From positions 1 through 63,995 of the forward strand of contig CAZEPW010000017.1 in the NCBI GenBank assembly GCA_964514215.1: a stretch of DNA of 63,995 nucleotides, written 5' to 3'. Position numbers and translations under genes: made by a program. Under the pieces are notes generated by a model. The model did not search any database. It saw only the letters and a program-made list of their open reading frames with translations, and was not told the DNA's origin. Source of the DNA: CAYQUC01 sp964514215. GTDB taxonomy: Bacteria > Pseudomonadota > Gammaproteobacteria > UBA6429 > Thiohalophilaceae. The first letter of the stretch is position 1, and every line of letters begins with the position of its first letter. Below are positions 44,954 to 54,420 of this stretch, in pieces.

Positions 44954-47900
44954 CTATATTGCAGCAAGCTTCACAGCCTCTTGCATATCCACCGCAACAA
45001 GATGTGAAACACCCGGTTCATTCATGGTAACGCCTGTTAGATGTTCAGCAATTTCCATTGTTATTTTATTATGCGTAATAAAAATAAACTGCGTTTTATC
45101 CGACATTGCACGAATAAGATCACAATATCGCCCTACATTAGCATCATCAAGTGGTGCATCAACTTCGTCTAACATGCAAAACGGTGCAGGATTCAACTGG
45201 AATATTGAATAAACCAAAGAAACCGCTGTTAGCGCTTTTTCACCACCAGACAATAAATGAATAGTACTATTTTTCTTACCTGGAGGACGTGCCATCACCG
45301 TAACACCGGCTGTTAATAAATCTTCGCCCACCAATTCAAGATAAGCATGTCCACCACCAAATAATCTTGGGAAGAATTCTTGTAATCCGGTGTTTACCTT
45401 ATCATATGTTTCTTTAAAACGAGTTCGTGTTTCTTTATCAATTTTTCGAATAGCGCCTTCAAGTGTCTCAAGTGCTTCGACTAAATCATTATCTTGCTTG
45501 TCGAGATATTCTTTACGTTCAAATTGAGTTTGATACTCTTCAATAGCGGCTAAGTTAATAGGACCTAAACGGCTAATTTTTCGATCTAAAGACTGAACAT
45601 TTTCTTCCCATGCATCAAGCATAGCGTTTTCAGGCATTTCTTCCAGTAAAATTTTCAACTCAAAACCAGATTCAATAATTTGTTCGTCAAAGGTCTCTAA
45701 ACGAACTTTTGATTCTTGCCATGATATTCTAACCGTCTCTAATTCTGAACGAATAAGTTGTACCGTTTCTTCAGATGCATGACGTTGTTTTTCAAATTCA
45801 CGCATATCATGATCCAGCGACTCTACTCGCGCACGAACTTCAATCAATTCATTTTCGATAATAATGCGTTTTTCTAACATTTGCTCGAGCTCAGCGGCCA
45901 TTTTATCAATGGGTTCAACGCACTGTGTTAACGATGATTCAAGTTCTGATTTTCGTGATGTCAATTGCTCCAACTGCGCAGTCATTCTTTCTAAAGCATT
46001 TTGAGTTGATGACAATTCGGTTCGAACAGTTTCAAAACGAATTTTCAATTCAGCTGAATTATCGCGATCAGCTCTAGCTGTTTGCCGAATGGTTTCTAAT
46101 TCAGAGTTAATTTCATCACGTTTTTTTAATTCAGCAACACGTTGCTCTTCCACTAATGAAATTTCATCAAGAGCTTCTTGCAATTTTATTCTGGAGTCTG
46201 AAATTTTCTGATTATCTTGAGCAATGTACTCTTTAACTTCTTGAACATCGGCTAATAACTTCTCGTGACGCGCTTTAACTTGATCACTACGTTGGGTTAA
46301 TGATTTACTTTCAGCCTGAAACTCTACCAACTCTCTATTTAATTGATTTAGTTGCGCCTGTTCATTTTCACGTTCAGATTCTAAGTTTGATAGACTTTCT
46401 GATTTAGCCGCATGTGATTCTTCAAACTCATTAATTTGAGATGACAACAAACTTTGGCTTTCATTAAGTTGTTTAATTTCTTGTTCACGCTGCAAAACAC
46501 CGGCTTGAGCATCATCATCTCGCACAACCTTCAACCAATTAACTCCAATCCAAATACCATCTTTAGTGATAACGGACTCATTGGTTTTTAGTTGAGTACG
46601 TAGTTGAATTGCTTGTTCTAATGTTTCAGTACAATAAACATTTGTTATCAACTCATGTATCGACCATGTAGAATTTACTTTTGAAGCAAGTAAATCAGCT
46701 TGCAACGAACGAGTATCAGAATGTTGTTCAGCATTAGCTGGTGTTTTATCAATTAGCGTAATACTACCGCTTGTTAAATCAGCGAGATTAGCCGTGATTG
46801 AATTAATTTCGTCAACACAAACCGCTTGCAAATTTTGACCTAAAACACACTCCAGAGCACGTTCCCAACCTTGCTCAACATCCATCTGTTCAGCCAAACG
46901 AGATACTTCATTTAATTGATTAGACTCCAGCCATTTGCTCACCGCACCAGACTGTTTACCAAGAGCTGCTTGTTGCAGCGCTTCTAAAGATGATTTTCGT
47001 CCTTGTAAGTTTTGTAATTCGCCACGTTTGGCATTTAATTCATCATTTGCTAATACGATAGACTCTCGAACCGAACTAATGTTATCTAACTTTTGTTCCA
47101 AACGTTGTTTGTTTTCCGTTATTTTTGCTTCACTAGTGGCTGCATTTGTTTGAGCAATGAGAATTTGTTCCGCCAAAGAATCAGGTGATTGTTCATTTAA
47201 TTCAGACGTAATCGTCTCCAAGCGTTTCGATTGTTGCACTGTTTGTTGTTCTAGGTGCTGTATTCGAGTTCGTTCAACTTCGACATTTTTAGCCGGATCA
47301 GCTGCTTTTAAATTAAGTTCTTCCCACGAAACTTGCCATTCTTTCATGGCTTGATCCGAGCTAGCTAACGCTGACGTTGACGTTTGTTCTTTTTTTTGTG
47401 CAATTTGCAAGTTAGGCTCTAATTCGATTTTTTGTGCCTGCAAAATTTCAATTTTTTCTTTATCGGTTGATAAATGAATTTTGGCTTCTTTCCAGCTCTC
47501 TTCAAGTTGCGTAATATCTTGCTCTAATTGCTGGCGACGTTCTTTGGCATGTTGAATGGATTGTTCCAAACGGCCAATATCACCACCAACACCATAAAAA
47601 CGACTTTGAACTTCGTTAAACTTATCGGTTGCTTCAATATGAGATTCGCGGTGTTTTTCGATATTCGCTTCAATTTCACGCTGCTGCGCAATTGCTGCTT
47701 CTAATGCGACTTCTTTATCACTAATTTGTTTTTCAGTATCAGCAGAAGAATCGTGTAATGACTTCCAGTGCAAGGCTAATAATTGAGCTTTGAGGATTCG
47801 TTCCTGCTCTTTTAATACTTTGTATTTTTCAGCCGTTTTGGCTTGTCTATCTAAGTGAACTATTTGTTTTTGTAATTCATCACGTAAATCACTCAAACGT

Positions 47901-48475
47901 TCAAGATTTTCTCGTGTATGTTTAATTCGATTTTCAGTCTCGCGGCGACGTTCTTTATAGCGAGAGATACCAGCGGCTTCTTCGATAAATACTCGAAGCT
48001 CTTCCGGCTTAGCCTCAATGATTCTCGAAATCGTGCCTTGTTCAATAATCGCATAACTTCGAGGCCCCAAACCAGTGCCCAGGAAAATGTCGGTTATGTC
48101 GCGACGACGGCAACGCGCACCATTTAGATAATAAATAGATTGGCCATCACGAGAAACGGTTCGTTTAATTGAGATTTCGCTGTACTGAGCATATTCCCCC
48201 CCCAAACGACCTTCGTTATTATCAAAGATTAACTCCACCATCGCCTGACCTACCGGCTTTCGAGAGGTTGAACCATTAAAAATAACATCCGTTATGGATT
48301 CACCTCGAAGGTGTTTTGCAGAAGATTCGCCCATAACCCAGCGAACCGCATCAATAACATTTGATTTACCACAACCATTTGGGCCAACAACTCCGATTAA
48401 GTTGCTAGGCATTAAGATGGTTGTCGGATCAACAAATGATTTAAAACCGGCTAATTTTATTTTACGTAATCTCAT
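44954..48475 (-). CDS. smc: Chromosome partition protein SMC
   Basis: 1173 residues. Walker A is VVGPNGCGKSNVIDAVRWVM (about 29-48). Two long coiled coils (about 170-500 and 670-1000) flank a hinge domain near 510-650. The C-terminal head carries the signature LLSGGEKALTAVSLVYSIFQ and Walker B PFCMLDEVDAPLDDANVGRY near 1100. SMC is the ATPase of the condensin complex; its partners ScpA and ScpB are encoded about 8 kb away in this window. The protein is full length. A direct repeat lies just before the start codon (see 48486-48518). Confidence 0.97.
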   Translation of the reverse strand: MRLRKIKLAGFKSFVDPTTILMPSNLIGVVGPNGCGKSNVIDAVRWVMGESSAKHLRGESITDVIFNGSTSRKPVGQAMVELIFDNNEGRLGGEYAQYSEISIKRTVSRDGQSIYYLNGARCRRRDITDIFLGTGLGPRSYAIIEQGTISRIIEAKPEELRVFIEEAAGISRYKERRRETENRIKHTRENLERLSDLRDELQKQIVHLDRQAKTAEKYKVLKEQERILKAQLLALHWKSLHDSSADTEKQISDKEVALEAAIAQQREIEANIEKHRESHIEATDKFNEVQSRFYGVGGDIGRLEQSIQHAKERRQQLEQDITQLEESWKEAKIHLSTDKEKIEILQAQKIELEPNLQIAQKKEQTSTSALASSDQAMKEWQVSWEELNLKAADPAKNVEVERTRIQHLEQQTVQQSKRLETITSELNEQSPDSLAEQILIAQTNAATSEAKITENKQRLEQKLDNISSVRESIVLANDELNAKRGELQNLQGRKSSLEALQQAALGKQSGAVSKWLESNQLNEVSRLAEQMDVEQGWERALECVLGQNLQAVCVDEINSITANLADLTSGSITLIDKTPANAEQHSDTRSLQADLLASKVNSTWSIHELITNVYCTETLEQAIQLRTQLKTNESVITKDGIWIGVNWLKVVRDDDAQAGVLQREQEIKQLNESQSLLSSQINEFEESHAAKSESLSNLESERENEQAQLNQLNRELVEFQAESKSLTQRSDQVKARHEKLLADVQEVKEYIAQDNQKISDSRIKLQEALDEISLVEEQRVAELKKRDEINSELETIRQTARADRDNSAELKIRFETVRTELSSTQNALERMTAQLEQLTSRKSELESSLTQCVEPIDKMAAELEQMLEKRIIIENELIEVRARVESLDHDMREFEKQRHASEETVQLIRSELETVRISWQESKVRLETFDEQIIESGFELKILLEEMPENAMLDAWEENVQSLDRKISRLGPINLAAIEEYQTQFERKEYLDKQDNDLVEALETLEGAIRKIDKETRTRFKETYDKVNTGLQEFFPRLFGGGHAYLELVGEDLLTAGVTVMARPPGKKNSTIHLLSGGEKALTAVSLVYSIFQLNPAPFCMLDEVDAPLDDANVGRYCDLIRAMSDKTQFIFITHNKITMEIAEHLTGVTMNEPGVSHLVAVDMQEAVKLAAI

Positions 48476-48485
48476 GGGGTGTACG

Positions 48486-48518
48486 ATACAAGATTGGGGT
48501 CTAGTGATACAAGATTGA
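48486..48518. repeat. 12-base direct repeat upstream of smc
   Basis: GATACAAGATTG occurs at 48486-48497 and again at 48507-48518, a 21-base period (two helical turns), beginning 11 bases before the smc start codon. It could be a protein-binding site or part of the smc leader. Confidence 0.7.
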
Positions 48519-48638
48519 CATCGAATAAAATGACCAAATCTTCAAATTATTTTCACTTTTTGCCCGTTTAAACAAAGATAATTTTTTCGCAAAAAGCTAG
48601 AAATCACTTTAACTTTAGCCTAATTACTCGCAAAGAGC

Positions 48639-48873
48639 TATAATTTAAATTAAAAAACAAAGGTAACACGCTGAATACATTAAATTTTTAGAGCAACTTA
48701 AAGTGAATTATTATTTCGATTTTAAGTAATAGACAAAACCAATTTCAGTTATAAATCCTGTTTTGTCTTATGACTCAAAACATCAGGATTATTCTAAAAC
48801 TGAACTAAAGAAAAGCATATCGTCACTAGGTGATTTTTCAAAAAAGGCGTTTAATTAAACAACCTCTTTTTTT
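48639..48873 (+). ncRNA. Candidate structured RNA or cis-leader upstream of queF
   Basis: The 467-base gap between smc and queF has no coding frame but strong pairing potential on the plus strand. A TATAAT box lies at 48639-48644 (its -35 is weak). A nested hairpin runs from 48744 to 48804: TTCAGTT pairs with AACTGAA, AATCCTG with CAGGATT, and GTTTTG with CAAAAC. A competing 9-base stem pairs AGACAAAAC (48731-48739) with GTTTTGTCT (48760-48768), so two folds exclude each other. A further hairpin and a run of seven T (48840-48873) resembles an intrinsic terminator. The queF start is 70 bases beyond. It could be a free small RNA or an attenuating leader for queF. I do not recognise it as 6S RNA or as a known preQ1 riboswitch. 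Confidence 0.5.
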
Positions 48874-48942
48874 GTATGTTAAGCTATGCTGAATTAAAAA
48901 TTTACTTGTCAGATTAAAACTGAATCGGTATCTTCCGTTCCT

Positions 48943-49332
48943 ATGTCAACTCAAGCAAATCAAAATTTAGAAGTATTCGATAATCCCAATATCGATCGGG
49001 ATTACACCATTAAAATTGAATTACCCGAATTTACCTGTTTATGCCCCAAAACCGGACAACCGGATTTTGCGACCATTTACCTTAGTTATATTCCGGATAA
49101 ATCTTGCATCGAACTGAAGTCGCTTAAACTCTATATCTGGTCATATCGCGATATTGGTGCATTTCATGAAGCCGTTACCAACACCATGCTTGACCACTTT
49201 GTGGCAGCGTGTGCTCCTCGGTTTATGCGAGTACGAGCCAATTTCAATGTCCGTGGTGGTGTCTATACTGATGTCATCGCCGAGTACCAGCAACAAGGCT
49301 GGAAACCGAACGCAAAGGTTGAATTAGACTAA
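48943..49332 (+). CDS. queF: NADPH-dependent 7-cyano-7-deazaguanine reductase QueF (short form)
   Basis: 129 residues, the unimodular YkvM-like form, half the length of E. coli QueF. The catalytic segment is FTCLCPKTGQPDFATIYLSY (30-49), with the thioimide-forming Cys at 34 and the Asp at 41. The substrate and NADPH region is ELKSLKLYIWSYRDIGAFHE. It reduces the nitrile preQ0 to preQ1 in queuosine synthesis. No clear ribosome-binding site precedes the ATG (TATCTTCCGTTCCTATG). The long structured region upstream may control it. The window's gluQ makes a later queuosine-related modification. Confidence 0.95.
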   Translation: MSTQANQNLEVFDNPNIDRDYTIKIELPEFTCLCPKTGQPDFATIYLSYIPDKSCIELKSLKLYIWSYRDIGAFHEAVTNTMLDHFVAACAPRFMRVRANFNVRGGVYTDVIAEYQQQGWKPNAKVELD

Positions 49333-49346
49333 ATTAAATCAAGGTA

Positions 49347-50678
49347 TTGTCTATCCATCAAACACAGACACCAACTTCGAAAACGAAGAATTACCTAGGA
49401 ATTGATTTTGGAACCTCAGGTTGTCGCGCAATTGTCATCAACCAAAAAAAACACATTATTGCTTCTGCTGAAATTTACTACCAATTAAACACGGCACAAT
49501 ACAATGGTAGGCACGAACAAGACCCTCACTCTTGGTGGTTAAGTTTTATACAGCTAATTAACAAACTCAGTAACGAAGTAGATTTAGCAACTATCAGTAC
49601 GCTAGCGCTTGATGCAACATCTGGCACCGTTTTACTGGCAGATAAAGAAGGCCACCCCATCAGCCCGGCTATAATGTATAACGATAACCGCGCCGAACAA
49701 GAAGCAGCTCAAATTAAGAAACTTGTGCCTAATAATGCTGCCATTCATAACTCCAGCTCAGGAATTGCAAAAATCCTTTGGCTTCAACAGCATTACCAAG
49801 CCAAGAACAACGATTTATATTTGCACCAGACAGATTGGTTACTTGGCCAAATAACAGGAAATTACACCGTTACTGATTATAACAACGCCTTAAAATCAGG
49901 CCTTGATATTATCAGCCTGCAATGGCCAACTTGGATACAGCAATTAGGGGTAACACAACAACAACTACCAACCATAACAACACCCGGAACATTTTTGGGG
50001 ACAATGAAACCCAACCTCGCGTCACAACTTGGATTCACAGCTCAACTGGCAGTCGTAACAGGATGTACCGATAGTACCGCAGCAGTTAAAGCCACCGGTG
50101 CCTACAAAATAGGGGATGCTGTCACGTCACTGGGTTCAAGTCTGGTTGTTAAAATAATATCGGATAAAGCCATTTCAAACTCGAAATACGGTATCTACAG
50201 CCAACCCTACGATGGAAATTATTTAGTTGGTGGTAGTTCAAATTCAGGTGGCGCTGTTTTACAACATTTTTTTACCACAAAACAAATGCAACAAATGAGT
50301 TCTAAGATAAATCCTGATAAAACCACAGGATTAAATTACTATCCACTATTACATAATGGCGAACGTTTTCCATTTAATGATAATCTCTACCCTGCCCGAC
50401 TTTCACCAAAACCAGATAACGACATACAGTTTTTTCAAGCAATGCTGGAAGGCATTGCCGATATTGAATATCAGTGTTACCTGCGCCTAAAAGAAATAGG
50501 TTGCCCCGATGTAAATCAAATTTTTAGTGTTGGCGGTGGCAGCCATGATAAGGTTTGGACGCAGATACGCCAGTCACGATTTACTGTTCCCATATTAACA
50601 CCAGAAAATACCGATGCCGCCTATGGTTCTGCGCTATTAGCCCATCAATCAAACACAACAAATAGACCCGGCTATTAG
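49347..50678 (+). CDS. FGGY-family carbohydrate kinase
   Basis: 443 residues. NYLGIDFGTSGCRAIVINQ (about 15-33) is the N-terminal phosphate-1 motif, LALDATSGTVLLADKEGHPI and MYNDNRAEQEA follow, and VVTGCTDSTAAVKATGAY with LGSSLVVK belong to the family middle. The FSVGGGSHDKVWTQIRQSR block (about 395) is the C-terminal ATP-binding motif. FGGY enzymes phosphorylate sugars such as xylulose, ribulose or glycerol; the closest type looks xylulokinase-like, but the sugar is uncertain. The open frame offers only a TTG start, with AAGG just 2 bases before it, so the true start is unsure. It follows queF after 14 bases. Confidence 0.85.
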   Translation: MSIHQTQTPTSKTKNYLGIDFGTSGCRAIVINQKKHIIASAEIYYQLNTAQYNGRHEQDPHSWWLSFIQLINKLSNEVDLATISTLALDATSGTVLLADKEGHPISPAIMYNDNRAEQEAAQIKKLVPNNAAIHNSSSGIAKILWLQQHYQAKNNDLYLHQTDWLLGQITGNYTVTDYNNALKSGLDIISLQWPTWIQQLGVTQQQLPTITTPGTFLGTMKPNLASQLGFTAQLAVVTGCTDSTAAVKATGAYKIGDAVTSLGSSLVVKIISDKAISNSKYGIYSQPYDGNYLVGGSSNSGGAVLQHFFTTKQMQQMSSKINPDKTTGLNYYPLLHNGERFPFNDNLYPARLSPKPDNDIQFFQAMLEGIADIEYQCYLRLKEIGCPDVNQIFSVGGGSHDKVWTQIRQSRFTVPILTPENTDAAYGSALLAHQSNTTNRPGY

Positions 50679-50754
50679 TTCAGTACAACACCTAATTCTG
50701 GTACACTTAATTTGACGAGTTAACTCACATATAAAATAGAACAAGGTTTACAGT

Positions 50755-51537
50755 ATGACAAATCCAATAAAAGGTGCACAATATTTTCTTCGAGGGCTGG
50801 GGTTACTAAACAAACCGGGCATTAAACGATTTGTTATTATACCATTCATTCTAAACATCATCGTCTTTGCAACTCTTATGTATATTGCATCGGATTACTT
50901 TTCATCATTTCTTAGCTCAATAGAAAATATATTACCCGATTTTTTAAGCTGGTTAACCTGGATCTTATGGCCACTATTTTTCATCGTGGGCTTATTGGTG
51001 TTTTCATTTAGTTTTTCAATCATCGCTAATTTAATAGCATCACCCTTTAATAGTTATTTAGCGGCAGCCGTTGAAGAAAAACTCACTGGTACACCACCAC
51101 CGGATAGCGGTTTAAGTTTGATGGCAGAAATACTGCTCAGCATCAAAAATGAACTGCGCAAATTAATTTACTACATTGCTTGGGCCATACCAATTGTGAT
51201 TTTATCATTTATTCCTGTACTCAATATATTCACTCCGTTTATTTGGTTTTTATACGGCGCATGGATAATGTCACTACAATATTTAGATTTACCAATGGGA
51301 AATTATTCTATGCGGTTCCAAAATATTCGCGCCAACTTAGCTGAAAAACGTGTGTTAACCTTAGGCTTTGGCGGCATAACCTCTGTCGCAACAATGATTC
51401 CGATTGTTAATTTTTTAGTTATGCCTACAGCAGTGGCAGGAGCAACAATTTTGTGGGTTGAGGAATATTTACCACACCAAGAAACCTATGAAAGTAATGC
51501 GGCGACAAATGATAATAGCAGTAAAAAATTAAACTAA
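50755..51537 (+). CDS. CysZ/EI24-family membrane protein
   Basis: 260 residues with about five to six membrane segments. The start KGAQYFLRGLGLLNKPGIKR (5-24) and the FVIIPFILNIIVFATLMYIA helix are typical, followed by the SIIANLIASPFNSYLAAAVE block that marks the CysZ/EI24 family, and a TPFIWFLYGAWIMSLQYLDLP segment. CysZ proteins transport sulfate in relatives; whether this member does so is not shown by the sequence. It converges with the aminotransferase gene, overlapping it by 9 bases at the stop codons. Confidence 0.88.
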   Translation: MTNPIKGAQYFLRGLGLLNKPGIKRFVIIPFILNIIVFATLMYIASDYFSSFLSSIENILPDFLSWLTWILWPLFFIVGLLVFSFSFSIIANLIASPFNSYLAAAVEEKLTGTPPPDSGLSLMAEILLSIKNELRKLIYYIAWAIPIVILSFIPVLNIFTPFIWFLYGAWIMSLQYLDLPMGNYSMRFQNIRANLAEKRVLTLGFGGITSVATMIPIVNFLVMPTAVAGATILWVEEYLPHQETYESNAATNDNSSKKLN

Positions 51538-52689
51538 ATATTTTTTTAAGCGTTTAATGCCTTGTTGTAAATGAACCATTGAGGTCGTATAAGCAAAACG
51601 AACGTGTTGACCGGCTTTATAATCGCCAAAATCAATACCCGGGGTGATGGCTACCCCGATTTGCTCTAACAGATCAGAACAAAACTGTTCGCTATCAAAA
51701 CTAAATTGGCTGCAATCAGCATAAATATAAAATGCACCTTGCGGTTTTACGGGTATTTTAAACCCTATATCCAATAGCGCTTGATAAAGATAATCACGAC
51801 GAGCCTGAAACTCGATTCGATATTGTTCTAATATCTGATTGGTTTCCGGTTTAAAAGCGGCCAGCGCTGCATGCTGGGCTACCGTTGGCGGCGCTAAAAA
51901 TAAATTTTGCGATAGGTTATCAAGCCCGTTGATAATAGCATCATCATCCGGTGCCACTATCCAACCAAGACGCCAGCCGGTCATCGTAAAATATTTTGAA
52001 AAACTATTAACCACAAAAGCCTGATCAGTAATAGCTAAAATCGATTTATGTGTCGCCCCATAATTCAAACGTTGATAAATTTCATCAACCACCAAAGTAG
52101 CACCTTTAACCTCAACGCTGTTTGCAATTGAAACCAAATCGCGCTCTGAAATAAAAGTACCACTCGGATTGGACGGTGACGCTAAAATAACCACACTAAC
52201 ATCGGGCTCCCAGTGCTGTTGTAACAATTCCGGCGTTAACTGAAAATTTGTTGCATTTGTTACCGGAACCAGTTTAGCTTTGGCATTTACAAACTCAGCA
52301 AAATGCTTATTACAGGGGTAACCCGGATCAGTCATGATGACTTTTTGGCCTTGCTCAACCAGCAACCCCATCACTAATAATAATGCCCCAGAAGCTCCCG
52401 AGGTAATGATGATACGTTTCGCAGAGATAGTTAATTGGTATTGTTGTTGATAATATTCCGAAATGGCAAGACGTAACTGCGGCAAACCTAAAGCCGGTGT
52501 ATAATGCACCTTGCCATTATTAATCGCATTTTGAGCAGCATCCAACACCGGTTTCGGTGTAATGAAATCCGGCTCACCAATTTCCATGTGAATAATACTC
52601 TTTCCTTCAGACTCCAATTCACGCGCCCGAGCAAGCAATTTCATCACATGAAATGGTTTAATATTGGCGACTCGAGATGCTAAAGTCAT
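51529..52689 (-). CDS. PLP-dependent aminotransferase, class I/II
   Basis: 386 residues. IHMEIGEPDFITPKPVLDAA (about 35-54) opens the aspartate-aminotransferase fold. ASGALLLVMGLL, DPGYPCNKHF, SPSNPSGTFI and VVDEIYQRLNYG are the PLP-site segments. FVVNSFSKYFTMTGWRLGWI (about 220-239) contains the Schiff-base lysine. FAYTTSMVHLQQGIKRLKKY ends the chain, with the substrate-binding Arg just before it. It transfers amino groups between amino acids and 2-oxo acids; the exact substrate is unsettled. A HAD phosphatase gene lies 18 bases upstream on the same strand. Confidence 0.92.
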   Translation of the reverse strand: MTLASRVANIKPFHVMKLLARARELESEGKSIIHMEIGEPDFITPKPVLDAAQNAINNGKVHYTPALGLPQLRLAISEYYQQQYQLTISAKRIIITSGASGALLLVMGLLVEQGQKVIMTDPGYPCNKHFAEFVNAKAKLVPVTNATNFQLTPELLQQHWEPDVSVVILASPSNPSGTFISERDLVSIANSVEVKGATLVVDEIYQRLNYGATHKSILAITDQAFVVNSFSKYFTMTGWRLGWIVAPDDDAIINGLDNLSQNLFLAPPTVAQHAALAAFKPETNQILEQYRIEFQARRDYLYQALLDIGFKIPVKPQGAFYIYADCSQFSFDSEQFCSDLLEQIGVAITPGIDFGDYKAGQHVRFAYTTSMVHLQQGIKRLKKYLV

Positions 52690-52707
52690 CGTTCTCCGCC
52701 CCTTTAA

Positions 52708-53490
52708 CTAGCCCTCAAAAATGGCTCGACAGCAGCTAATATCAACATAATTATTAACACACTGGTGCCCTGAAATCACAGTATTGGCGTCATTAGGTTC
52801 CCCTAGATGATTCAAAACAACCGATGCGCCAGAAAAGTCATGCTCTTTGGTATATTCATTTATCGTCACAATGGTTTTAAGCTTCGCGCCAAGTGAAGAC
52901 ACTATGCCATTACGAGAATCCTCAAAGGCCAGACACTCACCAGCATCCAAATCTAATTCTTTTATTGCATAATCATAAATATCCGACGCCGGTTTTTTAC
53001 TCTTAACAATATCACCAGCCGCAATAACATCAAACCACGTTAGCGATTCTGCGCCCAATGATTGTGTTAACAATACCTCAACATTCTTTGGCGTTGTTGT
53101 TGTCGCTATCGCCAGTCGAAGCCCCTGTTCTCTAGCTTCATTCAATAACCGCTCAACTCCGGGACGCAACGGAATCCCGCCTTTCGACATGAGATCAGTA
53201 TAATGCTGTGTTTTAAGCTTATGCAGCTCGACAATAAAACCATCAAAATCATCAGGTTTTTTAAATTCCTGATTAAAAGACTCAAGATAATACCGCATAC
53301 GCTCTTTGCCACCAGTCACGCTAAGCAATTTACCATAAAGCGCGACTGACCAGTTCCAATCCAAATCAGATTCCTCAAAAGCCATATTAAAGGCAACTCG
53401 ATGCCCGTCACGCTCGGTATCTGCTATTGTCCCATCAACATCAAAAATTAACGCTTTTAACTCATTTACAGCCATTTTATTTATTACCAT
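52708..53490 (-). CDS. HAD-superfamily phosphatase, CbbY-like
   Basis: 260 residues. HAD motif I is ALIFDVDGTIADTERDGHRV (about 13-32), motif II is LAIATTTTPKNVEVLL, the lysine motif is KSKKPASDIYDYAI and motif IV is CLAFEDSRNGIVSS. The start and the GKLLSVTGGKERMRYYLESF block match CbbY, which dephosphorylates xylulose-1,5-bisphosphate, an inhibitor of Rubisco. No Calvin-cycle gene is present in the window to support that role. An alternative ATG is at 53475, just before the conserved LKALIFDVDGT segment. Confidence 0.88.
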   Translation of the reverse strand: MVINKMAVNELKALIFDVDGTIADTERDGHRVAFNMAFEESDLDWNWSVALYGKLLSVTGGKERMRYYLESFNQEFKKPDDFDGFIVELHKLKTQHYTDLMSKGGIPLRPGVERLLNEAREQGLRLAIATTTTPKNVEVLLTQSLGAESLTWFDVIAAGDIVKSKKPASDIYDYAIKELDLDAGECLAFEDSRNGIVSSLGAKLKTIVTINEYTKEHDFSGASVVLNHLGEPNDANTVISGHQCVNNYVDISCCRAIFEG

Positions 53491-53607
53491 CTATACTTAC
53501 TAATTAAATATCAGCACAGCATACAGAAAATATATGTAAAAGAAAGAGAGTTGATTGACTATAAATAATGTAAAATTAAAAATTCATTATTTCAATGACT
53601 TATGGTG

Positions 53608-53613
53608 TATAAT
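53608..53613 (+). promoter_or_regulatory. Possible -10 box for dksA
   Basis: A TATAAT hexamer 127 bases before the dksA ATG, inside an otherwise gene-free gap of 250 bases. The -35 region is weak (TTCATT with a 19-base spacer). The leader between it and dksA contains a small hairpin (CTTTC at 53654-53658 pairing with GAAAG at 53672-53676). Confidence 0.35.
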
Positions 53614-53740
53614 AAAAAACTTATAACATTTTCAAGCAGAATAGATTGCATAACTTTCGATATTTTGATATGAAAGCGCGTTGTGTTTAATTTTAAACTT
53701 AAATCAAATACCAAAGGTTCCAGGTAGGAGACGAATACCA

Positions 53741-54412
53741 ATGCCAAAAAAGAAAACAGCCACCAAAAAGAAAGCGGCTAAAAAAACCACAACTAAGAAA
53801 AAAGTTGTTACCAAAAAGAAAACCGTTGCAAAAAAAACAGTGGCCAAGAAAAAAGTTGTTGCAAAAAAAGCGCCTGCAGCTAAAAAAGCAGTAGCCAAGA
53901 AAAAAGTTGTTGCAAAAAAAGCACCCGCAGCTAAAAAAGCTGTCGTGAAAAAAGCAACAGCGACTAAAAAGAAAGCATCGCCTTCAACTAAGTCGCCACT
54001 TGAGGGGATGGATTCATTTACACCTTATAAAATTGCTAAAAATGAAGACTATATGAATAAAGCTCAAGTAGAGCATTTTCGTGAGCTCCTCAATGAATGG
54101 AAAAGTGTCTTAATGGAAGAAGTCGATCGAACCGTTCATCACATGCAAGATGAAGCCGCTAATTTTCCCGATCCAAACGATCGAGCAACTCAAGAATCCG
54201 AATTCACCATGGAATTACGTGCTCGTGATCGAGAACGCAAACTCATTAAAAAAATTGATGAATCTTTAAATCATCTGGAGTCAGAAGATTTTGGGTATTG
54301 TGAAAAATGCGGTGTCGAAATTGGCGTTCGCCGATTAGAAGCTCGACCAACAGCAACAATGTGTATTGATTGTAAAACACTCGAAGAAATTCGTGAAAAA
54401 CAAATGGTTTAA
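53741..54412 (+). CDS. dksA: DksA with a lysine/alanine-rich histone H1-like N-terminal tail
   Basis: 223 residues; ordinary DksA has about 150. Residues 1-85 are almost only Lys, Ala, Val and Thr, with two copies of AKKKVVAKKAPAAKKAV, as in AlgP/H1-like DNA-binding tails. The DksA core follows: YKIAKNEDYMNKAQVEHFRE, a coiled coil with the tip DPNDRATQESEF that keeps both Asp residues and the Ala used against RNA polymerase, and the four-cysteine finger CEKCGVEIGVRR...CIDC. DksA binds the RNA polymerase secondary channel and, with ppGpp, adjusts rRNA and amino acid promoters. The ATG at 53741 has a TAGGAG site 9-10 bases upstream; an earlier frame start at 53681 lacks one. Confidence 0.95.
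   Translation: MPKKKTATKKKAAKKTTTKKKVVTKKKTVAKKTVAKKKVVAKKAPAAKKAVAKKKVVAKKAPAAKKAVVKKATATKKKASPSTKSPLEGMDSFTPYKIAKNEDYMNKAQVEHFRELLNEWKSVLMEEVDRTVHHMQDEAANFPDPNDRATQESEFTMELRARDRERKLIKKIDESLNHLESEDFGYCEKCGVEIGVRRLEARPTATMCIDCKTLEEIREKQMV
53843..53944 (+). repeat. Two tandem 51-base repeats in dksA
   Basis: Copies at 53843-53893 and 53894-53944 encode the 17-residue unit AKKKVVAKKAPAAKKAV twice, with a few silent differences. Such exact coding repeats can change number by slippage and alter the tail length. Confidence 0.85.
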
Positions 54413-54420
54413 CTTTCCAG

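Noticed and set aside
48651..48840. 6S RNA or preQ1 riboswitch upstream of queF
   Set aside because: The long 6S hairpin with its central bubble and the short preQ1-I sequence pattern are not seen, so I left it unnamed.
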